Source: Litorimonas cladophorae (lineage in GTDB: Bacteria; Pseudomonadota; Alphaproteobacteria; Caulobacterales; Maricaulaceae). From it: a DNA stretch of 64,000 nucleotides. A program made the translations under genes and the position numbers. The stretch lies in contig NZ_BMYV01000001.1 of the NCBI RefSeq assembly GCF_014652455.1, positions 434,001-498,000 of the forward strand, in the 5' to 3' direction. Shown here piece by piece: positions 9,343 through 18,742 of this stretch. Each line of letters opens with the position of its first letter. Position 1 is the first letter of the stretch. The notes under the pieces were generated by a model that was not told the origin of the DNA, searched no databases, and worked only from the letters and a program-made list of their open reading frames with translations.

Positions 9343-9897
9343 AATGACCGCGCATGCGGCGCGACCGCCTGCCGCTCCTGTGGGTTGGCTCGTATAATCA
9401 TCGGCTCCTTCATGGATGATTAGCGCTGAACCATCTGCGTCCCTTAATGCGGGGAGTGCAGTTCCATCGATGCTAACCTGTTCGTTAAACAGCACGAATA
9501 CGCCATTCCCTTCGGCGTCGATTTCAATATTCATCATATCGCCAGCGTGAGGGCCGTCATCGACATTCCCATGAGCAACTTTAGCAGGGTTGAAGTGTCC
9601 GCCAGCTGTAGTGAAGTCTGGCGCATCACATCGGCCAAACTCGTGAAAATGCATGGCGCGAGTTCCAGGTTTAAGACCCGAAAGTTCGACTTTAATTTCG
9701 ACGCCTAGCCCCGCGTAGGGTTTTAACTCAAGTGACCCGATAGTGTCGCTCTGCTTGTTCTTAATGGGGAAGCTGACAGCATTCTCGCCATAGGCAGGCG
9801 TATCTTTCGCGAGGGAATTTTCTTCAGTAGTACCGCCGCACGCGACGAGGAAAACGCAGGATGTAGTCAGGGCTGAAATAAGGGCGAAATTAGTCAT
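9337..9897 (-). CDS. sodC: Cu/Zn superoxide dismutase, lipoprotein
   Basis: 186 residues. It converts superoxide to hydrogen peroxide and oxygen in the periplasm. The N-terminus has a lipobox (FLVAC, Cys20), so the enzyme is probably tethered to a membrane. Copper and zinc ligands are visible: MHFHEFG, GGHFNP, a following HGNVDDGPHAGD and IIHEGADDY. The closing GGRAACAVI supplies the conserved cysteine and arginine of the active-site channel. A good ribosome binding site (GGAG, then CTAAAAA) precedes the ATG on the minus strand. The gene is monocistronic, convergent with the TadG-like gene and divergent from gyrA. Confidence 0.95.
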   Translation of the reverse strand: MTNFALISALTTSCVFLVACGGTTEENSLAKDTPAYGENAVSFPIKNKQSDTIGSLELKPYAGLGVEIKVELSGLKPGTRAMHFHEFGRCDAPDFTTAGGHFNPAKVAHGNVDDGPHAGDMMNIEIDAEGNGVFVLFNEQVSIDGTALPALRDADGSALIIHEGADDYTSQPTGAAGGRAACAVIK

Positions 9898-9994
9898 TTT
9901 TTAGCTCCAGTGAAAATGGCTGTCACATTTGAATACGCAGGAGTGAAGTGCTAGGTTCCAAGGGATAATTCAACCCTGCCGAATCGAGTGCTGA

Positions 9995-12757
9995 ATGGCT
10001 GACGAGACCGACATCCCGGAAGACGAAATTACCCCTAGCGAACAGGGCGTTTCCCCCATCACGATTGAGGAGGAGATGAAACGCTCCTACCTCGACTACG
10101 CGATGAGTGTGATTGTATCTCGGGCTATCCCAGATGTCCGCGACGGGCTGAAACCCGTCCATCGTCGTATTCTTTATTCTATGCATGAAAACGGGTTCAC
10201 CCGAGAGAAAGCCTATCGTAAATCCGCGCGTGTTGTTGGCGATGTCATAGGTAAATATCACCCTCACGGTGACACGGCCGTCTACGACGCTCTTGTGCGT
10301 ATGGCGCAGGATTTCTCTATGCGTCTGCCCTTGCTCGATGGTCAGGGGAACTTTGGTTCCGTGGATGGCGATCCACCCGCCGCGATGCGATACACAGAGG
10401 TCCGCATGGACCGCCCAGCGGCCTCTTTGCTGGCAGATATCGAAAAAAACACCGTAAATTTTCAAGATAACTATGACGCGTCTGAGCGCGAACCTGTTGT
10501 TCTCCCGGCGCGTTACCCCAACATCCTCGTCAATGGGGCGGGCGGCATTGCGGTGGGTATGGCGACGAATATTGCCCCCCATAACCTCGGCGAAGTCATT
10601 GATGCAACTTTGGCGTTGATGGAAAATGGTCAACTGAGCGATGATGAGTTGCTCGAAATCATTCCTGGCCCCGATTTTCCGACAGGCGGCGAAATTATGG
10701 GCCGTTCTGGCGCGAAGCAGGGTGTTTTGACAGGCCGTGGGTCTGTGACTGTACGCGCGCAAACCACTATTGAAGAGATCCGCAAAGACCGCTTTGCGAT
10801 CGTAACGACTGAATTGCCCTATCAGGTTAATAAGGCGAATCTGCAAAAGAAAATTGTCTATCTGGTGAATGATAAAAAGATCGAAGGCGTGTCAGCCGTT
10901 CGGGATGAGTCTGACCGTGTGGGTATGCGTCTTGTTGTTGAGCTAAAGCGTGACGCCGTCCCAGAAGTCGTGCTGAACCAGCTTTTCCGCTACACGCCGA
11001 TGCAACAGAATTTCAGTTCCAACATGCTTGCGCTGAATGGCGGTAAGCCCATGCAGATGAGTGTCCGCGAGATGCTTGAGGCTTTCCTTAGCTTTCGCGA
11101 AGACGTCATTGCCCGCCGCACGAAATTTGATCTGGCCAAAGCGCGGGATCGTGCGCATATTTTGGTTGGCCTTGCGACAGCTGTCGCCAATATTGATGAG
11201 ATTATACGTCTCATCCGATCGTCTGCGAACCCGAAGGAGGCGCGGGAGAACCTACTGGCCAGAACTTGGTCGGCAAAAGGTATGGGCGCGCTGATCACCT
11301 TGATCGCGGACCCACGTTCCAAATTGATGGACGATGGCACCATCCAGCTGACCGAAGAGCAAGCGAAAGCTATTCTCGATTTGCGTTTGGTGAAACTCAC
11401 CGCGCTGGGCATGGATGAGATCACTGATGAAGCTGAAAAGCTGGCCGCGACAATTACCGACTTGCTTGATATCTTGCGGAGCCGCGCACGAGTTCAGGAG
11501 ATCATTTCAGGTGAACTTACTGAAATAAAAGAAAAATATGCAACACCACGCCGTTCTATCTTCGTAGAAGGCGGCATGGACTTTGACGATGAAGACCTCA
11601 TCGCAGTTGATGACATGGTCGTGACCGTTACGGCTGCGGGTTATGTGAAGCGCACCCCGCTAGATACCTATCGAGCTCAGCGCCGGGGTGGCAAAGGTCG
11701 TGCTGGCATGGCGATGAAGGACGAGGATTACGTTACGACGGTATTCGTCGCGACAACTCACACGCCGGTCTTGTTCTTCTCCTCAACAGGTATGGCGTAT
11801 AAGCTCAAGGTCTGGAAACTGCCTCCGGGTGGACCGAACACTCGGGGTAAAGCCCTGGTGAATCTGCTGCCATTGGCGCAGGACGAGAAAATCAATTCGA
11901 TTATGGCTCTGCCAGAAAACGAAGAGGATTGGGGCGATTTGGATATCATGTTTGCGTCGCGCTCTGGCGGGGTTCGCCGCAATAGCTTGTCTGATTTCAC
12001 CCGCGTGAACCGAAACGGTAAGATCGCGATGAAGCCTGACGAAGGCGACGGTATTGTCGATGTCCGTCTGTGTTCTGTCGATGATGATGTCATGCTGACG
12101 ACGGCAAATGGCAAATCAATCCGCTTCAAATCTACGGATGTGCGTCGCTTTGTAGGCCGCACATCGTCGGGCGTTCGCGGTATTCGATTGGCCGAGGGAG
12201 ACGAAGTTATCTCGATGGCCGTTCTGCGCCACGTCGATATCGAAACAGATGAAGCTCGTGCCTATATGAAGCATGCGAATGCTATGCGTCGTGCTTTAGG
12301 GGACGAAACCGAAGACGACACGGATGATACCTCGATTGAAACAGCGCTTGATGCTGAACGTCTGGGCTTCTTGCAGGCAAATGAACAGTTCCTGCTGACC
12401 CTCGCGGACGATGGGTTGGGCAAGCGAAGTTCGTCCTATGATTATCGCTGTATGAATCGCGGTGGACAGGGCGTCACGGCGCAAAACCTCGAAAGAGGTA
12501 AGGCTGAAGATGCGAAACTTGTTCGCTCTATGAGCATTGAAGACGACAATCAGCTGATGATTGTCACCGATGGCGGGCAATTGATCCGCTGTCCCGTCAA
12601 AAATATCTCAATTGTCTCCCGCAGTGCACGCGGCGTCACGGTGATTCGTGTCAAAAATGACGAGCGTGTTGTGTCTGTCGGTCGGATTGAAGAGTCAGAG
12701 GATGAAGAGGGCGAGGCGGCTGCTCCACCCGAAACTTCCGGAGAAACCGAGCAATAG
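9995..12757 (+). CDS. gyrA: DNA gyrase subunit A
   Basis: 920 residues. GyrA forms with GyrB the heterotetramer that introduces negative supercoils. The catalytic tyrosine is in [10 protein letters not shown] (Tyr133). In the quinolone-resistance region, [10 protein letters not shown], the residue equivalent to E. coli Ser83 is threonine (Thr94) and Asp87 is kept (Asp98). The GyrA box that wraps DNA ([11 protein letters not shown]) is present near residue 565. Two acidic insertions, [11 protein letters not shown] near residue 770 and the tail [15 protein letters not shown], lengthen it beyond the E. coli enzyme. A rho-independent terminator follows 19 bases after the stop. Confidence 0.98.
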   Translation: MADETDIPEDEITPSEQGVSPITIEEEMKRSYLDYAMSVIVSRAIPDVRDGLKPVHRRILYSMHENGFTREKAYRKSARVVGDVIGKYHPHGDTAVYDALVRMAQDFSMRLPLLDGQGNFGSVDGDPPAAMRYTEVRMDRPAASLLADIEKNTVNFQDNYDASEREPVVLPARYPNILVNGAGGIAVGMATNIAPHNLGEVIDATLALMENGQLSDDELLEIIPGPDFPTGGEIMGRSGAKQGVLTGRGSVTVRAQTTIEEIRKDRFAIVTTELPYQVNKANLQKKIVYLVNDKKIEGVSAVRDESDRVGMRLVVELKRDAVPEVVLNQLFRYTPMQQNFSSNMLALNGGKPMQMSVREMLEAFLSFREDVIARRTKFDLAKARDRAHILVGLATAVANIDEIIRLIRSSANPKEARENLLARTWSAKGMGALITLIADPRSKLMDDGTIQLTEEQAKAILDLRLVKLTALGMDEITDEAEKLAATITDLLDILRSRARVQEIISGELTEIKEKYATPRRSIFVEGGMDFDDEDLIAVDDMVVTVTAAGYVKRTPLDTYRAQRRGGKGRAGMAMKDEDYVTTVFVATTHTPVLFFSSTGMAYKLKVWKLPPGGPNTRGKALVNLLPLAQDEKINSIMALPENEEDWGDLDIMFASRSGGVRRNSLSDFTRVNRNGKIAMKPDEGDGIVDVRLCSVDDDVMLTTANGKSIRFKSTDVRRFVGRTSSGVRGIRLAEGDEVISMAVLRHVDIETDEARAYMKHANAMRRALGDETEDDTDDTSIETALDAERLGFLQANEQFLLTLADDGLGKRSSSYDYRCMNRGGQGVTAQNLERGKAEDAKLVRSMSIEDDNQLMIVTDGGQLIRCPVKNISIVSRSARGVTVIRVKNDERVVSVGRIEESEDEEGEAAAPPETSGETEQ

Positions 12758-12776
12758 GCTCTCTGGCAATTAAGGC

Positions 12777-12810
12777 CTCCCTCTGTTAGCGATTTAGCAG
12801 AGGGAGTTTT
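12777..12810 (+). terminator. gyrA terminator that also carries the next gene's ribosome binding site
   Basis: Arms CTCCCTCTG (12777-12785) and CAGAGGGAG (12798-12806) pair perfectly over nine bases with a twelve-base loop, followed by TTTT (12807-12810). The GGAG at the end of the right arm lies six bases before the ATG of the acylase gene at 12813, which is good Shine-Dalgarno spacing. No other ribosome binding site is available to that gene. Confidence 0.75.
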
Positions 12811-12812
12811 CT

Positions 12813-14990
12813 ATGTTCTATCGGTCCGTCGCACTTGGGCTTCTTGTAAGCCTTTTAATGTCCGCCTGCGGAGATATCCGACCTCCTTCTGAAGCGACAT
12901 ACTCCGTCGAGATCATCCGCGACGATTACGGCATTCCTCATATTTATGGCAAGACCGACGCGGATGCCGTTTATGGCATGATCTACGCGCAGGCCGAGGA
13001 TGATTTTCCGCGTATTGAGCGCAACTATGTTTGGGCAACGGGGCGATTAGCCGAGATTGAAGGCGAAGACGCTCTGTTTTCGGATCTACGTGCGCGCCTG
13101 TATATGACAACGGACGAGGCAAGGGCGGCTTATGCTGAGGCACCGAAATGGTTGCAGGATCTATGTGATGCGTGGGCGGCGGGACTAAACGATTACCTGG
13201 TGGATCATCCGAGCGTCACGCCAGAACTGCTGACCCAATTTGAGCCCTGGATGCCGATGTTTTTCTCAGAAGGGTCCATCGGTGGCGACATTGAGCAAAT
13301 TCCTCTCGACGGAATTCGGGCCTTTTATGGCAATGATATTCCAATGCCTGCTTTAAATGCGGCGGCGCAAAAACGTATAATTGATCTAGAGGAACCCAAA
13401 GGTTCCAATGGGATAGCGTTATCAGGTGATCTAACCCGAAGCGGCGATGCGATGTTGCTGATCAATCCCCATACTAGTTTTTATTTTCGCCCAGAAATCC
13501 ATGTCGTCAGTGAAGAAGGCCTCAACGCTTACGGTGCTGTGACTTGGGGACAGTTCTTTGTCTATCAGGGGTTTTCCGAAAACAACGGCTGGATGCACAC
13601 TTCCACTTATGTCGACTTTATCGATGAATTTGAAGAGAGCGTTTTCGAACGGGATGGGCAGTTGAGCTATCTTTACGGTAAAGAGGTTCGACCCATGCAA
13701 GTCGATGAAGTGACCCTGAATTATCGTGACGGTGATCAGGTGCTGGCACGGACCTTCCCGACCTATCGTACCCACCACGGGCCGATCACCCATATCAATG
13801 AGGAGGGCCAATGGGTCGCGACAAAGATCAATTGGGACCCTGTAAACGCTTTGCGACAGAGTTTCTTACGAACAAAAACTAAAGACCACGCCACGTTTCG
13901 CGAGATGATGGGTATCCGCACGAACTCGTCCAATAATACCGTATATGCCGACGCCGATGGCACGATTGCCTATTACCACGGGAATTTTGTACCCAAACGG
14001 GATCCGCAATTCGATTATTCACGGACTGTGGATGGCAGCGATCCGCGCACAGACTGGGACGGTGTTCATACCGTGGAAGAGGCGATCACGATCACTAATC
14101 CTACGACCGGTTGGATACAAAACGCCAACTCAACCCCTTTTACGGCGGCGGGGTTGGATAGCCCGAAGGTAGAGAATTATCCTCCCTATATGGCGCCTGA
14201 TAAAGAAAATTTCCGAGGTGTTCATGCGGTCCGCTTGCTTGAAGATGCGCAAGATATGACACTCGAGAGTTTGATTGAGCTGGCCTATACGCCTGAGTTA
14301 CCTGCGTTTGAAGTCCTGATTCCAAGCCTGATCGAGGCCTATGAAGGGTCTAATCGGGACCCGTCTTTGGCCGCTCCAATCGCGGCACTGGGTGATTGGG
14401 ACTACACGTCATCGGTTGAATCCCTGCCGATGGCTTTGGCGCATAGTTACGGTATGGAGATTTTGGAAAATGCCAAGCGTCCGCGAGAGCGTATGAGCCG
14501 CATGGAGCTTTTGACCTATATGTCAAATGAAGCAGATAGCGCAGAACAGCTCGGGCATTTCGCAGCGGCACTAGAAACGATGAAAGCCGATTACGGCGAC
14601 TGGAATGTAGAGTGGGGCGAAATCAATCGGTTCCAACGCCTGACGGGCGATATCCAGCAGCCCCATGACGACACCGCGCCAAGTGTGCCAGTCGGGATGG
14701 CGTCGGGACGTTGGGGGGCGCTCGCAGCCTTTGGCGCGAAACAGGCCAATGGTTCAAAAAAACTTTATGGTTATCGCGGGAATAGTTTTGTTGCTGTTGT
14801 CGAATTTGGTGACAGATTGACGGCTAAATCCCTGCTTGCGGGTGGCCAAAGCGGCGATCCGACGTCGCCTTATTTTAATGACCAGGTTGATCATTATGTC
14901 GCCGGGGAGTTCAAAGACGTCGCCTATTACTGGGAGGATGTGCAGGCGCGTGCGGTAGAAACATACAGACCTAGGGAGAGACACAAATGA
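12813..14990 (+). CDS. Penicillin acylase family lipoprotein (N-terminal nucleophile hydrolase)
   Basis: 725 residues. A lipobox signal (LLMSAC) predicts a membrane-anchored periplasmic protein. The family cleaves amide bonds of beta-lactams, N-acyl homoserine lactones and related amides after autoproteolysis that exposes a nucleophile. The likely processing site is Gly197-Ser198 in EPKGSNGIALSG, with Ser198 as nucleophile. Supporting motifs are VEIIRDDYGIPHIYG at the N-terminus, INPHTSFYFRPEIHVVSE and GFSENNGWMHTSTYVDF. Substrate cannot be told from the sequence; an acyl-homoserine-lactone or N-acyl-amino-acid acylase is as likely as a penicillin acylase. The start follows the gyrA terminator, whose right arm supplies the ribosome binding site. 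The stop overlaps the next start (ATGA). Confidence 0.88.
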   Translation: MFYRSVALGLLVSLLMSACGDIRPPSEATYSVEIIRDDYGIPHIYGKTDADAVYGMIYAQAEDDFPRIERNYVWATGRLAEIEGEDALFSDLRARLYMTTDEARAAYAEAPKWLQDLCDAWAAGLNDYLVDHPSVTPELLTQFEPWMPMFFSEGSIGGDIEQIPLDGIRAFYGNDIPMPALNAAAQKRIIDLEEPKGSNGIALSGDLTRSGDAMLLINPHTSFYFRPEIHVVSEEGLNAYGAVTWGQFFVYQGFSENNGWMHTSTYVDFIDEFEESVFERDGQLSYLYGKEVRPMQVDEVTLNYRDGDQVLARTFPTYRTHHGPITHINEEGQWVATKINWDPVNALRQSFLRTKTKDHATFREMMGIRTNSSNNTVYADADGTIAYYHGNFVPKRDPQFDYSRTVDGSDPRTDWDGVHTVEEAITITNPTTGWIQNANSTPFTAAGLDSPKVENYPPYMAPDKENFRGVHAVRLLEDAQDMTLESLIELAYTPELPAFEVLIPSLIEAYEGSNRDPSLAAPIAALGDWDYTSSVESLPMALAHSYGMEILENAKRPRERMSRMELLTYMSNEADSAEQLGHFAAALETMKADYGDWNVEWGEINRFQRLTGDIQQPHDDTAPSVPVGMASGRWGALAAFGAKQANGSKKLYGYRGNSFVAVVEFGDRLTAKSLLAGGQSGDPTSPYFNDQVDHYVAGEFKDVAYYWEDVQARAVETYRPRERHK

Positions 14991-15652
14991 GGCAAATTAT
15001 GACAATGAAAACTATCTTTTTAGCGTGCTGTTCGCCTGTTTTGTTGGTAGGTTGTGCAACCACACAAACGGCGTCTTCCGGTTCCGACAGCCTAGTCTTT
15101 ACGGGTTTTTCTCAGCAGACAGATGGAGGGCAATATCACGGCGGAACGGGGTTGGTCTGTCCACCAGCGCTCATGAATTTACCGATTTCAGACCAGCGGG
15201 AATATGGCACGGACGCGACCGATGCGTCCTGCAGCTATCGCGCAGAAGACCAGTTCGCGACGATTTACTTTAGCAAACTCAACGAGACTTTTCAGAGTAA
15301 TTTCCAAGGCTCTGTCGCGTCCATTTTGCAAGGTCCCCTGGGAGAAAAAACCGAGTTTGATGAAGAGACTACTCAAACCTGCCAACTTGGCGGTTTGCTC
15401 ACTGCTGCTGTGACGCCTAGCGAGGACGCTGACGGAGCAAAAAGCTCCGAGCCTTACGCTTTTGAAACAGCCGTTTTTTCAAGTTCCGATCTCGTAACAA
15501 TTTTGCAGCTAACGGAGCTGGATAAAAAATTCCTGAAATTGCGATACACGCGACTGAATGCGCCGTCATCGGAGGGAGTGAATTCTTGCATAGAGGGATC
15601 TGCGGCGCTGCGAAGTGTCTATAATTTAACGCGTGAACGTGGGTTGAGATAG
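14987..15652 (+). CDS. Putative lipoprotein of unknown function
   Basis: 221 residues. The start overlaps the acylase stop by four bases and is preceded by GGGAG; ATGs four and six codons later are alternatives. A signal peptide with lipobox (LLVGC) is clear. The mature part has several cysteines (GLVCPPAL, DASCSYRAED, TQTCQLGG, VNSCIEGS) and a pattern of short beta strands. I do not recognise a family. Translational coupling to the acylase gene suggests a linked role, for example an accessory envelope protein. Confidence 0.75.
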   Translation: MRQIMTMKTIFLACCSPVLLVGCATTQTASSGSDSLVFTGFSQQTDGGQYHGGTGLVCPPALMNLPISDQREYGTDATDASCSYRAEDQFATIYFSKLNETFQSNFQGSVASILQGPLGEKTEFDEETTQTCQLGGLLTAAVTPSEDADGAKSSEPYAFETAVFSSSDLVTILQLTELDKKFLKLRYTRLNAPSSEGVNSCIEGSAALRSVYNLTRERGLR

Positions 15653-15727
15653 CAGGACCGCCGCCATAAACTTTGAAAGTCTCCAAACAGTTCTAGCAAA
15701 GCTGCTTCACGCCTATATAAAGTCTCC

Positions 15728-16219
15728 ATGATAAAACGAACGGCGCTTTACCCTGGAACCTTTGACCCGATGACCTTGGGGCATTTGGATATTTTGAAGC
15801 GGGCCTCCCGTCTGTGCGATAGATTGATTGTCGGGGTGGCTGTCAACCAAGCTAAGGGGCCGCTTTTTGAGCTAAAGGACCGCGTCGAGATGGTTGAGCA
15901 CGTTGTTGCGCCATTTCGAGACCGGATTGAGGTTGAGGTGCGACCTTTCGAAGGTTTACTGATACATTTCGTTGAAAAATGCGGGGCCTCAATGATAGTG
16001 CGCGGCCTACGTGCGGTCAGTGACTTCGAATATGAGTTTCAAATGGCTGGGATGAACGATCGTTTAAACCCGGATATTGAAACAGTTTTCTTAATGGCTG
16101 ACCCACAATATCAGACGATTGCTAGTCGTTTGGTCAAAGAAATTGCCAGGCTTGGCGGAGATGTGTCGCAATTTGTGACGCCCGAAGTCAAAGCTCGATT
16201 AGAGGACAGATTCAAATGA
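15728..16219 (+). CDS. coaD: Phosphopantetheine adenylyltransferase
   Basis: 163 residues, typical CoaD length. It transfers AMP from ATP to 4'-phosphopantetheine, the penultimate step of coenzyme A synthesis, as a cytoplasmic hexamer. The nucleotidyltransferase signature ALYPGTFDPMTLGHLDIL contains the TxGH motif, and GASMIVRGLRAVSDFEYEFQ and TIASRLVKEIARLGGDVSQF are the usual downstream motifs. The stop overlaps the next start (ATGA), so it is coupled to the cyclophilin genes that follow. The gene run coaD - cyclophilins - queA - tgt recurs in alphaproteobacteria. Confidence 0.97.
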   Translation: MIKRTALYPGTFDPMTLGHLDILKRASRLCDRLIVGVAVNQAKGPLFELKDRVEMVEHVVAPFRDRIEVEVRPFEGLLIHFVEKCGASMIVRGLRAVSDFEYEFQMAGMNDRLNPDIETVFLMADPQYQTIASRLVKEIARLGGDVSQFVTPEVKARLEDRFK

Positions 16220-17133
16220 GCCACCGTACGTTCTGGGCCCTTGCGCTATCCACCGCCTTTGTTGGAAATGCCTGCGCAGCCGAAAATTCTGATGCCGCAT
16301 CCTCGGATGCTAGAGCAACTGCAGGTACAGCGACCGCTGGATTTGACGCGCCAGACGAAGCGTGGCGGACTGTTGATCCCGAAAATCTTTTGATCATCGA
16401 TACGAAATACGGCGACATTGGCGTCGAACTCTATCCTGAGATCGCGCCGAAACATGTTGCGCAAGTCAAAGCCTTGGCCCGTGATGGGTTTTATGATGAT
16501 GTCGTCTTCCATCGCGTGATCGATGGTTTCATGAACCAGACCGGTGACGGATCAAATGGTGACGGAACGGGTGATTCTGATATGCCCGACATTGAGGCAG
16601 AATTCACATTTCGTCGCGGTGCCGACATGCCGTTCACTTTGGTAACCGCCAAGAAGATGGGACAGGGCGAGATAGGCGTGGGTTTCTACAAGTCGCTTCC
16701 CATCGCTAGCCAGCCGACGAGCCAAGCGATGTTTACCAAAGACAATAAGGTCGATGCGTTCGCACTTCACTGCAAGGGTGTGACATCTATGGCCCGTACA
16801 AATGATCCCAACAGCGCAAATAGCCAATTTTTCTTGATGCGGGCGCAGGCTGAGCATCTAGACACACAATATTCAATCTGGGGCAATACCGTTATGGGTT
16901 ACGAGTTTCTTGACCGTCCGATCGTAGGCGTTGTCGGTGAAATTCCAGGCTGGATCCCTGATCGTATGAATGAAGTCGATGTGGCCGCTGATCTTCCAGA
17001 GGCCGAACGTCCAACTGTTCAAGTCCTTAGGACTGACCACCCGGCTTTTCAAAACTGGTTGAAGACCCGGAAAAATGATGACGGGTCTTTTCCCGATATC
17101 TGTAATCTAGAACTACCAACGCGCGTGCGCTAA
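16216..17133 (+). CDS. Cyclophilin-type peptidylprolyl isomerase, exported
   Basis: 305 residues. The N-terminus (HRTFWALALSTAFVGNACAA) is a signal peptide, so it acts in the periplasm as a proline cis-trans isomerase and folding helper. The cyclophilin core starts near residue 56 (LLIIDTKYGDIGVELYPEIA). Motifs are GFYDDVVFHRVIDGFMNQ, MARTNDPNSANSQFFLMR and LDTQYSIWGNTVMGYE. Compared with the short cyclophilin next door it has an insertion of roughly 50 residues (RRGADMPFTLVTAKKMGQGE and following) and a C-terminal extension. It overlaps coaD by four bases. Confidence 0.9.
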   Translation: MSHRTFWALALSTAFVGNACAAENSDAASSDARATAGTATAGFDAPDEAWRTVDPENLLIIDTKYGDIGVELYPEIAPKHVAQVKALARDGFYDDVVFHRVIDGFMNQTGDGSNGDGTGDSDMPDIEAEFTFRRGADMPFTLVTAKKMGQGEIGVGFYKSLPIASQPTSQAMFTKDNKVDAFALHCKGVTSMARTNDPNSANSQFFLMRAQAEHLDTQYSIWGNTVMGYEFLDRPIVGVVGEIPGWIPDRMNEVDVAADLPEAERPTVQVLRTDHPAFQNWLKTRKNDDGSFPDICNLELPTRVR

Positions 17134-17187
17134 GCGCCGCTCTAATTCCCCCAATCTTAATTTAAAATTTTTTAGGACGCATATCAA

Positions 17188-17646
17188 ATGGCCGAAAAAC
17201 TCATCATGACTGTCGACAACAATAAGGGCGAAAAGGGAGATGTGACGATCCTATTGCGTCCAGATCTTGCGCCCTTGCACGTCGAACAGATCACACGTCT
17301 TGCAAAAGACGGCTTTTATGACGGCCTAGAATTCCACCGCGTCATTGACGGCTTTATGGCGCAAGGTGGCTGTCCAAATGGCACAGGCATGGGCGGCGCG
17401 GACAAGCAAATCAAAGCTGAGTTCAACAAGCATCCACATATTGAAGGCGTTTGTTCTATGGCGCGTTCCTCCAACCCGAACTCAGCATCCAGCCAGTTCT
17501 TCATCTGCTTGGACGACGCTGGTTTCCTAGACGGACAATATACGGTCTGGGGCGAAGTTGAGAGTGGAATGGAATTGGTCCACGCACTTCCAAAAGGTGA
17601 GCCACCGCGCATGCCAGGTAAAATCGTCAAAATGACGGTCGCTTAA
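17188..17646 (+). CDS. ppiB: Cyclophilin-type peptidylprolyl isomerase, cytoplasmic
   Basis: 152 residues without a signal peptide, the size of a minimal cyclophilin such as PpiB. Motifs: GFYDGLEFHRVIDGFMAQGG, MARSSNPNSASSQFFICLDD and FLDGQYTVWGEVESGMELV. The catalytic arginine (FHRVIDGF) and the QFFI strand are intact. It presumably catalyses prolyl isomerisation in the cytoplasm. Tandem exported and cytoplasmic cyclophilins at this place in the coaD-queA cluster are common in the class. The ribosome binding site is TTTTTTAGGACGC before the ATG. Confidence 0.93.
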   Translation: MAEKLIMTVDNNKGEKGDVTILLRPDLAPLHVEQITRLAKDGFYDGLEFHRVIDGFMAQGGCPNGTGMGGADKQIKAEFNKHPHIEGVCSMARSSNPNSASSQFFICLDDAGFLDGQYTVWGEVESGMELVHALPKGEPPRMPGKIVKMTVA

Positions 17647-17683
17647 TTCCACGACTTTCTTATTTTGAATAGGACGGTCCGAT

Positions 17684-18742
17684 ATGGACGTCTCTCTTTT
17701 TGATTTTGACTTGCCGGAGAGCGCTATCGCCCTCCGGCCGGCCAGTCCGCGCGACAGCGCGAAGCTTTTGCATGTTCAGGGTCTGGACGCGATTGAGCAC
17801 CAAATTGTCTCCGATTTGCCCCAGTTATTGAGGCGAGGAGATGTTCTTGTTTTTAATGAAACACGGGTTTTCCCAGCCGCATTGACTGCAATTCGTCCAG
17901 CTCGCGATCAGGGTGGTGGGGGCGATGTCACGGTGACGGTGAACTTGCACAAAGATGCGGGCGAAGGTGTTTGGCAAGCGTTTTGCCGCCCAGCCAAGCG
18001 ATTGCGTATTGGCGACATTTTACACTTCGACGAGACCCTTTCCGCCAGCGTAATCGCCAAGCGAGACGGCGGGGACGTTTCCCTGCAATTTAATGCGAAG
18101 GCCGAGCGCCTTCAGGCCGCATTTGAACACTGCGGCGCACCGCCATTGCCACCTTATATCGCCCGCAAACGCGCACCAGATGCTCAGGATGTCGAAGACT
18201 ATCAAACTGTCTATGCGAAGGAGAGTGGTTCTGTTGCTGCCCCGACAGCGGGATTACACTTCACGCCAGAATTGCTGGCGGCGCTACAAGATCGCGGCGT
18301 GCAGAGTGAGTCGCTCGTGTTGCATGTGGGGGCAGGGACCTTTCTACCCGTAAAGTCTGACAACACTGATGATCATGACATGCACAGCGAATGGTTCACA
18401 ATCGATCCGGCTACGGCGGAGCGATTAAATGCCGCCAAGGCCGAAGGACGGCGGATTATCGCTGTGGGGACGACCGCATTGCGTGCGCTCGAGTCTGCGG
18501 CAAAAGACGGCGTCGTCGTCGCTCAGTCGCGTGACACAGATATCTTCATCACCCCAGGTTACGAGTTTCAGATTATTGACGGCCTGATGACAAACTTTCA
18601 TCTGCCGAGATCGACGTTATTTATGCTGGTCAGTGCGTTAGCCGGTCTTCAAACTATGCAAGTAGCTTATCGTAGGGCGCTTGACGCGGATTACCGTTTT
18701 TACTCCTATGGTGACAGCTCTTTGCTTTGGAAAGCGCTTTAA
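17684..18742 (+). CDS. queA: tRNA preQ1(34) S-adenosylmethionine ribosyltransferase-isomerase
   Basis: 352 residues. QueA transfers and isomerises the ribosyl group of S-adenosylmethionine onto preQ1 in tRNA to make epoxyqueuosine. The sequence follows the family from the N-terminus ([20 protein letters not shown]) through [47 protein letters not shown] and [18 protein letters not shown]. It overlaps tgt, the preceding enzyme of the pathway, by one base (TAATG), a sign of translational coupling. Confidence 0.97.
   Translation: MDVSLFDFDLPESAIALRPASPRDSAKLLHVQGLDAIEHQIVSDLPQLLRRGDVLVFNETRVFPAALTAIRPARDQGGGGDVTVTVNLHKDAGEGVWQAFCRPAKRLRIGDILHFDETLSASVIAKRDGGDVSLQFNAKAERLQAAFEHCGAPPLPPYIARKRAPDAQDVEDYQTVYAKESGSVAAPTAGLHFTPELLAALQDRGVQSESLVLHVGAGTFLPVKSDNTDDHDMHSEWFTIDPATAERLNAAKAEGRRIIAVGTTALRALESAAKDGVVVAQSRDTDIFITPGYEFQIIDGLMTNFHLPRSTLFMLVSALAGLQTMQVAYRRALDADYRFYSYGDSSLLWKAL

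Noticed and set aside
10269-10330. gyrA Thr94 as a quinolone-resistance mutation
   Set aside because: Threonine at this position is wild type in several bacteria, so it does not show acquired resistance.
9923-10846. 307-residue minus-strand frame opposite gyrA
   Set aside because: Antisense shadow of a clear gyrA with no family and no ribosome binding site.
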